DNA from: Bifidobacterium sp. ESL0745
Lineage (GTDB): Bacteria; Actinomycetota; Actinomycetes; Actinomycetales; Bifidobacteriaceae
Length of the DNA: 64,000 nucleotides
Direction: 5' to 3'
NCBI RefSeq assembly: GCF_029433335.1
Contig: NZ_JAQTHX010000001.1
Location: 620,001-684,000 of the forward strand
Part shown: piece by piece, positions 12,661-18,887 of the stretch
How the letters are laid out: every line of letters begins with the position of its first letter
Position numbering within the stretch: position 1 is the first letter of the stretch
Notes under the pieces: model-generated
Database searches by the model: none
Told to the model about the DNA's origin: nothing
Seen by the model: only the letters and a program-made list of their open reading frames with translations
Translations under genes and position numbers: made by a program

Positions 12661-13455
12661 TCACCGGCCGCGCATGGCCCGTTGGCTGATGTGCTGCGGA
12701 CGCATCGGGTCAACGCCTTTGGGGATGCCGAGGCCACGCTTGTTCTGAAGGGTGCGTAGACGGTCATTCAGGGTGTCAAGTTCTTCTTTGGTCAGCAGGA
12801 AACGACGCCTGGGATGGATCTTCCTGATAATGGAGAACTTGTAGTCGGTCGGCTCATAGCTCTTGCATTTCAGCACGGTTTTGCGCAGATCCTTTAGACG
12901 TACCTGGCCTTCCTCCGTGCCTACCGAAATGCGGTAGACCGGGATGTCGCTGCCTGCGGTGATGCCTTTGATGGCCTGTTCCTGACGCTGAAGAGGACGT
13001 TTCGTGCGGTTTTTACTGCCCTCGGCGAGCAGGTAGATGCCGTTATAGCCTGTGCCGCGCCAGATGGCTTCCTTGGTTCGCGGGTCGATCCACACCGGGG
13101 TTTGCGGGAAGCTGTATCCAGCCTTGTTGATGTTGCTCAGCACGCTGATTGCGGCGCCAGGCTTGCCATCGAGTTTGGCATAGCCGACCTTGTCGGCACG
13201 GTTGGTGAGTGTCATTGTGAAGAACAGCACACCGAGCATCACCACCATGATCATCATCAGGATCCATGACAGCCAACCCCAATGCAGGAATATGCCGGCC
13301 ACGATACCGATGACGACAGGCAACAGGAAAACGCCAAGCAGCAACCATGGCAAGGTCTTGTCTTCCTCATGGGTGTACTTGTAGATCTGGATGATCTGCT
13401 TGATGACTTTTGGACCCTTTTTCTTGTCTTTCTTTGCCTTTTTCTCTGTGGCCAT
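12661..13455 (-). CDS. DUF4191 integral membrane protein
   Basis: This conserved actinobacterial protein of unknown function has about 264 aa. A Lys-rich cytoplasmic N-terminus (KKAKKDKKKGPK) precedes two adjacent hydrophobic segments (about residues 38–56 and 63–85), and then a soluble, basic C-terminal domain. ATG 13455 has GAGGAAG immediately upstream. A GTG at 13467 would add four residues and is less likely. In actinobacteria DUF4191 genes commonly sit near lipoate or glutamine-synthetase genes, which fits the glnA and lpd neighbours here. Confidence 0.85.
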   Translation of the reverse strand: MATEKKAKKDKKKGPKVIKQIIQIYKYTHEEDKTLPWLLLGVFLLPVVIGIVAGIFLHWGWLSWILMMIMVVMLGVLFFTMTLTNRADKVGYAKLDGKPGAAISVLSNINKAGYSFPQTPVWIDPRTKEAIWRGTGYNGIYLLAEGSKNRTKRPLQRQEQAIKGITAGSDIPVYRISVGTEEGQVRLKDLRKTVLKCKSYEPTDYKFSIIRKIHPRRRFLLTKEELDTLNDRLRTLQNKRGLGIPKGVDPMRPQHISQRAMRGR

Positions 13456-13576
13456 CGACTTCCTCACTTGTTTTCGAACATGTAACAGACTAAATCCCGA
13501 TTTTAGGGAGTGGTTCAGACGCGAGATGTCAGCACCATTTGGATGCTGGCAAAAAATATGTCATTGACCTGCAACA

Positions 13577-15112
13577 TTATCGCGTATGCAATGGCCTGCC
13601 GTCGGCCTTGAGCAGGGCCTCTCCGAATGCCTCACTGAACGTAGGGTGAGGGTGTACGAGTCGGGCTGCATCGGAAAGGGGAATGCGGTTGCCGACCAGT
13701 TCTTCGGCCTCGGCGATCAGGTCGCCAGCATCCGGGGCGAGCATATGCACGCCGAGTACCACCTGCGTATCCGGCTTGTCGGCATACGCTCCGGTCACCA
13801 CCGACATGGATGCGGCCTCACCGCTCATCAGAACGCGGGCGTTGCCCATCATCGGATAGGCGGACTCCCCCGGATCGAGGATATCCGGGTTCGTCTTGGC
13901 TTGGTCGAGGGTCAGCCCGACACTGGCGAATTCCGGAGTGGAAAACACGACTTCTGGAACCGTACTGTTGTCGACGGGTTTGGGGGTCAACCCGGCTATG
14001 GATTCGGCGATGACCATGCCCTGTTCGAAAGCCCGGTAGGCGAGCGCCGGCCCGACCGTGATGTCTCCGAGTGCCCAGATTCCCGGCTGTCCGGTGCGGC
14101 CGAAAGCATCGGTGGCCACCAGACCGTTCTCGTCCAATCCGATGCCGTTGGCTGCGAACCAATCGGCGTCGGTATTCGGATCGCGTCCGATCGCGGCCAG
14201 CACCACGTCGGCTTCGATTTTTTGCGGTTCCTTGTCCTTGTCGGTTCGATAGCGCACGGTTGAGCCTGCAATAGCCGAAGATCGGCCGTTGTCGATATCG
14301 ATGACCTCGCTATGGGCAACGACATGCACGCCGTTTTTTGCCAAGGTCCGGGTCAACGCCATGGAGGTGCGCCGGTGCATGTGCGAGAGTACACGTTCAC
14401 GGCGAATCAGCAGGGTCACGTCCACACCCGCGGCGTTCCACATCGACGCGAATTCCACCGCAACCGCACCCGCGCCGATGACGATGGCTGATTTCGGAAA
14501 TTGCGGGAGGTCGAGGGCCTGGGTGGAATCGATCAGGGAGCCTTCGAAAGGATAGCCGGGTAACGGTCGGGGGCGCGAACCTGTGGCCACTACGATGTTT
14601 TGGGCAGTGATTTCGGTGGTTGATTCGCCGACTCTTTCGTTGCCGGTCTGGCAATGGGATTGCGCGGTTGCAGGTTTTGGGCCAACGTCGTCTTTCCCAA
14701 TCCTTGATTTGTGATTATCCGTTTTGGCGAGTTCTATGCGGATATGGTGCGGTGCGACAATCGAGGCTTCCCCGTGGATGACCGTTACCTTTCTGGCGGA
14801 AAGCAGAGATGCAAGACCATCGGTCATCGAACGGACGGATTGGTCTTTGAAGGCCTTCAGTCTTGCGAAGTCGATGCGCTCGGTTCTTGCATCGATGCCC
14901 ATGCGCGCGGCATCGCTGACATTGTGGATCGTACGGGTGGCGGTGATCAGTGCTTTTGACGGGATGCACCCGCGGTTGAGGCAGGTTCCCCCGATTACGT
15001 CCTCGCGATTGACCAAGGCGACCGAAAGTCCAAGTTGGGCGGCACGTAACGCTGTGGCATACCCGCCGGGGCCACCGCCGATGACGACGATGTCGAAATG
15101 TGTATTCTGCAT
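13577..15112 (-). CDS. lpd: Dihydrolipoamide dehydrogenase-like flavoprotein disulfide reductase
   Basis: The 511-aa enzyme is a pyridine-nucleotide disulfide oxidoreductase. An N-terminal FAD-binding GGGPGG is followed by the redox pair C44/C49 in GGTCLNRGCIPSK, an NAD-binding GAGAVAVEF, a second FAD contact in GIWALGDI, and the C-terminal interface with the His/Glu pair of HPHPTFSE. It regenerates oxidised lipoamide in the family's usual role. No E1 or E2 subunit genes are in the window, and bifidobacteria generally lack pyruvate dehydrogenase, so the physiological substrate is uncertain. A polar insertion of about 35 residues (~130–165) lies ahead of the ATGSRPRPLPG motif. Confidence 0.9.
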   Translation of the reverse strand: MQNTHFDIVVIGGGPGGYATALRAAQLGLSVALVNREDVIGGTCLNRGCIPSKALITATRTIHNVSDAARMGIDARTERIDFARLKAFKDQSVRSMTDGLASLLSARKVTVIHGEASIVAPHHIRIELAKTDNHKSRIGKDDVGPKPATAQSHCQTGNERVGESTTEITAQNIVVATGSRPRPLPGYPFEGSLIDSTQALDLPQFPKSAIVIGAGAVAVEFASMWNAAGVDVTLLIRRERVLSHMHRRTSMALTRTLAKNGVHVVAHSEVIDIDNGRSSAIAGSTVRYRTDKDKEPQKIEADVVLAAIGRDPNTDADWFAANGIGLDENGLVATDAFGRTGQPGIWALGDITVGPALAYRAFEQGMVIAESIAGLTPKPVDNSTVPEVVFSTPEFASVGLTLDQAKTNPDILDPGESAYPMMGNARVLMSGEAASMSVVTGAYADKPDTQVVLGVHMLAPDAGDLIAEAEELVGNRIPLSDAARLVHPHPTFSEAFGEALLKADGRPLHTR

Positions 15113-15296
15113 GGTTACTCCAAGATTTGGTTAACCACAATAATAAACGATGCCATCAGCCAGAGGAGAGCGTCGAATGATTGCCCGGCCCAGGCTTAAG
15201 AATAAGGGCTTTAAGATGTGGAAAACCGTTTTCTTATTTCAGAACTCGCCTATGGCACGGATACTTGTGGTCGTTAGTGGGAATGCCACAACTATG

Positions 15297-15338
15297 AAAA
15301 TGCCCTCGCACACGTTCCATGAATGTATGCGAAGGCAT
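15297..15338 (-). terminator. Terminator downstream of DUF3043 gene
   Basis: On the minus strand a 10-bp stem with one mismatch (ATGCCTTCGC with GCGAGGGCAT) is followed by TTTT. It lies between the DUF3043 stop and the lpd start, so the two minus-strand genes are probably transcribed separately. Confidence 0.7.
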
Positions 15339-15363
15339 CATCTGCTCAAAGCTGTCAGCCGTG

Positions 15364-15984
15364 CTACTTCGGCCAGTTGCCGCGTTTCTTCGAAGTCGGC
15401 TTGGGAACACGCCAACGACGTAGCTGCAGGGCGCGGCTCCAGGCATAGGAGCACATACGCGAGCCTTTGGCCACCGATTTCTCGCCGAATTTTTCGATGA
15501 GCTTTTTCTTGAGCTTGTGCCACATGATGAAGATGTCGATGATCGCGACGATCAGGTAGATGTAGGTAAGGGCAAGTATTGGGGTATACAAATTCGGCCA
15601 CTTGATGGCGATGAACATGGAAATGATCATGATGCCGAAGATGACCGGGATGAAATATTCGGCGAGGTTGAATCGTGCATCCACGTAATCACGCACATAG
15701 ATATGCGCGGGGTCGCGTTCAAGACGCGGCATATGCGCCACGTCGCCGGTGCGCATGGCGTCATACTGCTCGTCTTCCTTTTTCTTGATGCGTTCCTTGG
15801 CGGCCTTGCGGTCGGCTTTGCGATTCTTGGGAACGATAGGATGAAGGTTGCGTTCCTCAGCGACTTTGCGCTTGGGTGTAGGATGGCCCTTGCTTTCTTG
15901 TTCCTGCGGTGCTTCCGCTTTGGAATCGGCGGTTTTCTGCGCCGTTTCCTTATCTTTGTCCTTGTTAAAGGGATTCCATGTCAT
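15364..15984 (-). CDS. DUF3043 membrane protein
   Basis: This 206-aa actinobacterial protein is of unknown function. A charged Lys/Glu-rich cytoplasmic half (~1–115, with TPKRKVAEERNLHPIVP typical of the family) is followed by two membrane helices (~118–135 and ~141–160) and a short basic tail. No Shine-Dalgarno sequence is visible before the ATG at 15984, so translation may be leaderless or weak. It is divergent from the dipeptidase gene. Confidence 0.85.
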   Translation of the reverse strand: MTWNPFNKDKDKETAQKTADSKAEAPQEQESKGHPTPKRKVAEERNLHPIVPKNRKADRKAAKERIKKKEDEQYDAMRTGDVAHMPRLERDPAHIYVRDYVDARFNLAEYFIPVIFGIMIISMFIAIKWPNLYTPILALTYIYLIVAIIDIFIMWHKLKKKLIEKFGEKSVAKGSRMCSYAWSRALQLRRWRVPKPTSKKRGNWPK

Positions 15985-16126
15985 TCTTTGAGAATAAGGG
16001 AAAGCCTCGACGCTGCCAACACCCTCTATCGGAATGGAACTGAAGCGTTTTCAGCGGATTTTCGGCGTTTTCTTGGGTCTGTGTGATTATCAGAGGTGAA
16101 TGATCAGGTTTGACAAGGAGCATGAC

Positions 16127-17494
16127 ATGGCTGAATTGAGCAAAGAGGAAATACGTTCGCGGGTCGACGCCGATTTTGAGCGGATCGTCGATTTGCTGAG
16201 CAAGAAGGTCGCGCTGAAATCGGTTTCCGCCGAAGGCATCACAGCGGAGCACATGCGGCGTTCTGCGCAATTCGTGGCCGACGAGCTGAAGGAACGTGGT
16301 GTGGATGCGAAAGTGGTGCAATCCAAGAATCCTGATGGTACTGACGGCGCTTTCGAGGTCGTCGGTTCGAAGATTGTCGACCCGAATGCACCGACCGTGC
16401 TGTTGTACGCGCATCATGACGTCCAGCCGGTGCCGGATGCCTCGGCGTGGGACACCGATCCGTTCGTGGCCACCGAGGTCGACGGCCGTCTTTACGGCCG
16501 CGGTGCCACGGACGATGGCGGCGGCATTGCAATTCATTCCGGTGCGTTGCATGCGCTTGGCGACAATCTCAAAGTCAATATCAAGGTATTCATCGAAGGC
16601 GAGGAGGAGATGGGCTCGCCGAGCTTCATCCCCTTCATCGAGGCCCACCAGGACGAATTCGATTCCGATGTCATCATCGTGGCCGATTCCGGCAACTGGA
16701 GCGCCGAAATCCCGAGCCTCACCACCAGCCTTCGCGGCAATACCGATCTGGACGTCACGGTGAAGGCGCTGGAGCATCCGGTGCACTCCGGACAGTTCGG
16801 CGGTCCGATTCTCGACACCAACACGCTGTCGAGCATGCTGATTGCCTCGATGTATGCCGAAGACGGCTCGCTTGCCATACCTGGCCTTGAAGGGGGAGAT
16901 CCGGTCGGCGGACTTCAGCGCGATCTGGACGAGGCCACGCTTCGCGCCGATTCCTCGGTCGTGGATTCCTATCGTTTCGCAGGCTCCGGCTCTTTGGCCT
17001 CACGCCTGTGGACCAAACCGAGCATCTCCGTCATCGGCTTCGACGCCCATCCGGTGGACGGTTCGTTCAACGTCATCGCCAACGAGACCCGCTTCCGCCT
17101 TTCCATCCGTACCGCGCCGAACCAGCGCCCCGAAGACGCGGCGAAGGCCGTCACCGATTTCCTGACTTCCCATGCCCCGTTCGGCGCTGAAGTCTCGGTT
17201 TCCATGGTTGACGCAGGAATGGGTTGGAGCATGGATCCGAACGCAGAAGCCACGAAGGACGCGATGGAATCGATGCGCGAGGCGTTCGGGGTCGATCCGA
17301 TCAACAAGGGCGAAGGTGGGTCGATCCCGTTCATCCCCGAATTGCAGCGCATTTTCCCCAAGGCGCAGGTCCTGGTCACCGGTCCCGAAGACCCGAAGGG
17401 CAACGCCCACAGCCCCAACGAGTCGATCGACCTGACGAGTCTCAAGAACAACGTAATCACCGAGGCTCTGATCCTCAACAAACTCGCAAAGTAA
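16127..17494 (+). CDS. M20-family metallopeptidase (dipeptidase)
   Basis: The protein has 455 aa. It is a cytoplasmic zinc peptidase of the M20 family and probably cleaves dipeptides. Metal and catalytic motifs are visible: YAHHDVQP (H97, D98 region), YGRGATDDGGG, and the catalytic EGEEEMGSP. A lid/dimerisation domain interrupts the catalytic domain, which resumes at the C-terminus near EGGSIPFI and NAHSPNE. ATG 16127 is chosen because AAGGAG lies 6 nt upstream. An in-frame ATG at 16100 would add nine residues. The gene is divergent from the DUF3043 gene and is followed by hairpin element A. Confidence 0.9.
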   Translation: MAELSKEEIRSRVDADFERIVDLLSKKVALKSVSAEGITAEHMRRSAQFVADELKERGVDAKVVQSKNPDGTDGAFEVVGSKIVDPNAPTVLLYAHHDVQPVPDASAWDTDPFVATEVDGRLYGRGATDDGGGIAIHSGALHALGDNLKVNIKVFIEGEEEMGSPSFIPFIEAHQDEFDSDVIIVADSGNWSAEIPSLTTSLRGNTDLDVTVKALEHPVHSGQFGGPILDTNTLSSMLIASMYAEDGSLAIPGLEGGDPVGGLQRDLDEATLRADSSVVDSYRFAGSGSLASRLWTKPSISVIGFDAHPVDGSFNVIANETRFRLSIRTAPNQRPEDAAKAVTDFLTSHAPFGAEVSVSMVDAGMGWSMDPNAEATKDAMESMREAFGVDPINKGEGGSIPFIPELQRIFPKAQVLVTGPEDPKGNAHSPNESIDLTSLKNNVITEALILNKLAK

Positions 17495-17525
17495 CCGGTA
17501 ACTCTTTCGTCCCAAGACGTTAGTC

Positions 17526-17614
17526 GTGGCGGCGCGGGATATACAATGTTCGGGACGCTCCTTGGCCGCTCGGCCGTGTCTTACGCCCGACCATCGCATA
17601 TCCCGTGCCGCCAC
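17526..17614. repeat. Small hairpin of element A
   Basis: A 17-bp outer stem with one G·T pair (17526–17542 with 17598–17614) encloses an internal loop ACAATGT/CATCGC, a 5-bp stem TCGGG/CCCGA, a second internal loop ACGCTCC/TTACG and a GGCC-GCTC-GGCC tip. The loops are identical in the small hairpin at 35.7 kb, while the 5-bp stem differs there by three compensatory base-pair changes. Confidence 0.75.
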
Positions 17615-17827
17615 TAATGCTAAAGGCAACTTACTGTTGCAATCTCTAAATGATAAAAGAATCAGGGTCGGTGTCATTAAAAAGCGAATATCTGCCATAT
17701 GCCACAGATTTTGATGCATATGCGAAACAATTGCAAGGTAGTTTTATGAAACTTCTTATACAAGATAATTATTCGCTTGTGAGCCACCTCCCGCAAGTAT
17801 CTGTCAGTCAAATTCCTCTGTGCATTA

Positions 17828-18004
17828 GTGCGGGGCTGGGGCATGTGATGCTGAGGCGTAAAGCTTGGCCTATGCAAAATCAAAGATTTTGCCTTCGCGC
17901 TCGATACATCGCGCTCACTTCGCCTACAGGAAGCCCACTGGGCTTCCTGCTTAACGGCTCAGCCGGTAAGGGTGCCGAAGCGTTACATGCCCCCAGCCCC
18001 GCAC
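17828..18004. repeat. Large hairpin of element A (candidate structured RNA)
   Basis: A 19-bp outer stem with a single bulged C (GTGCGGGGC… with …GCCCCGCAC) encloses about 135 nt. Inside are a perfect 8-bp hairpin GCAAAATC-AAA-GATTTTGC at 17874–17892 and a perfect 10-bp hairpin CAGGAAGCCC-ACT-GGGCTTCCTG at 17927–17949, followed by CTTAACGGC. The large hairpin at 35.8 kb keeps both inner hairpins with base-pair-preserving changes. Confidence 0.75.
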
Positions 18005-18051
18005 GACTCACGTCTGGTTGTTTGACAGGGGATTGCTCTAGGATGGCGAAT

Positions 18052-18152
18052 TGACACGGGGGCTGTCTGCCGGCGCAAGCTGGCAGATGGCTGAGATGAG
18101 GATTTTCCTCGACCGAATGAACGTGAGTCCGGACAATGCCGGCGCACGGACG
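18052..18152 (+). promoter_or_regulatory. TPP riboswitch (THI element)
   Basis: The conserved THI-box order is present: an ACGGGGGCTG 5' strand, a variable hairpin CTGCCGGC…GCTGGCAG, CTGAGATGAG (the pyrimidine-sensor loop), then GAACGTGAGTCCGGACAATGCCGGCGCACGGA-like sequence with the GGACAATGCC core. It lies ~65 nt upstream of the ykoE-like start. It should repress the downstream uptake operon when thiamine pyrophosphate is abundant. A TTGACA at 18022–18027 may be the -35 element, but no matching -10 is obvious. Confidence 0.92.
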
Positions 18153-18217
18153 TCTCTCTTTCCCGTGCCTTGCAATGCACGCCGATAGGCGGTGTGCACA
18201 ACGGAAAGGCACAAATC

Positions 18218-18838
18218 ATGTCATCAACATCATCTCCGACACAACCAGTTGTTCAGGACCTCAAGTGGCGTGTCGTCGATATCGTCGTCGCGGCGGCGAT
18301 TGGCGTCGCCAGCTCCCTGATTTACTGGCTTGCTGCCGTACTCACCGCAGCCCCATGGCCGCTGATCGACGCCATTCTTCCAGGCCTGGCCGGAATCCTC
18401 AACGGCTTCTGGCTGTTCGCCGGCCCGCTTGCCTCCATTATCGTGCGTAAGCCGGGTGCGGCCGTCTTCGCGGAAATCGTGGCCGCCATCCTTGAAGCGC
18501 TGTTCGGCAACCAGTGGGGTGGCGTCGAGACCGTACTTATTGCTCTGATTCAGGGTCTGCTCGCCGAACTGGTGTTCGCGGCATTCCGCTACCGCAAATG
18601 GAATGTCTGGGTGACCATGCTCGCCGGAGCCTTTTCCGGCGTGGGTTGCTGGGCCTATAGCTTCGTCAAAAAACTGGTGGCGATGAAGTCCACCGCGGCA
18701 TACGGCCCTGTTTATTTCACGACTACCGTCATCTCCGGAATCGTCATCGCAGGTTGGCTGATGTGGCTGCTCTATCTGGCTATCGCCAAAACCGGTGCAC
18801 TTGACAAATTCGCTTCCGGGCATACCAGCAAGGCGTAG
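18218..18838 (+). CDS. ykoE: ECF transporter S component, YkoE type (thiamine/HMP precursor)
   Basis: The 206-aa integral membrane protein has five or six hydrophobic segments, starting with DIVVAAAIGVASSLIYWL after a polar N-terminus. In the YkoEDC system the S component binds a thiamine precursor such as hydroxymethylpyrimidine. Evidence here is the TPP riboswitch directly upstream and the EcfA/EcfT protein directly downstream. The ATG at 18218 has GGAAAGG about 9 nt upstream; an upstream in-frame start lies inside the riboswitch 3' region and is rejected. Substrate assignment is inference from regulation. Confidence 0.88.
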   Translation: MSSTSSPTQPVVQDLKWRVVDIVVAAAIGVASSLIYWLAAVLTAAPWPLIDAILPGLAGILNGFWLFAGPLASIIVRKPGAAVFAEIVAAILEALFGNQWGGVETVLIALIQGLLAELVFAAFRYRKWNVWVTMLAGAFSGVGCWAYSFVKKLVAMKSTAAYGPVYFTTTVISGIVIAGWLMWLLYLAIAKTGALDKFASGHTSKA

Positions 18839-18887
18839 GCTATAGAGAGTTTTGCAAAATACCGTTCATGACGATATAGGAAGTCGA

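Larger units (their letters stand above)
17516..18014. mobile_element. Paired hairpin element A (composite, no transposase)
   Basis: A 499-bp unit contains a small hairpin at the left (17526–17614) and a large hairpin at the right (17828–18004). The two are inverted relatives of each other. The outer flanks are inverted repeats matching at 12 of 13 positions (GACGTTAGTCGTG at 17516 and CACGACTCACGTC at 18002). The inner flanks are also inverted (CACTAATGC at 17612 and GCATTAGTG at 17822). The 213-nt middle is AT-rich and has no convincing gene. The same small-left, large-right arrangement recurs at 35.7 kb, so it behaves as one unit. A non-autonomous mobile element or a double structured RNA are both possible. 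No known family could be assigned. Confidence 0.6.

Noticed and set aside
18022..18044. TTGACA with TAGGAT as a promoter for the TPP-riboswitch operon
   Set aside because: The spacing is only 11 bp; no good -10 is found at 16–18 bp, so only the -35 is mentioned as possible.
17650..18054. 134-codon frame across element A, with a weakly similar frame (SPTGSP…LLNGSA versus APTVSP…LLNGTA) in element B at 35774–36016
   Set aside because: The similarity follows from conserved nucleotides. Base changes preserve pairing rather than amino-acid class, there is no good ribosome site, and the frames run through long palindromes.
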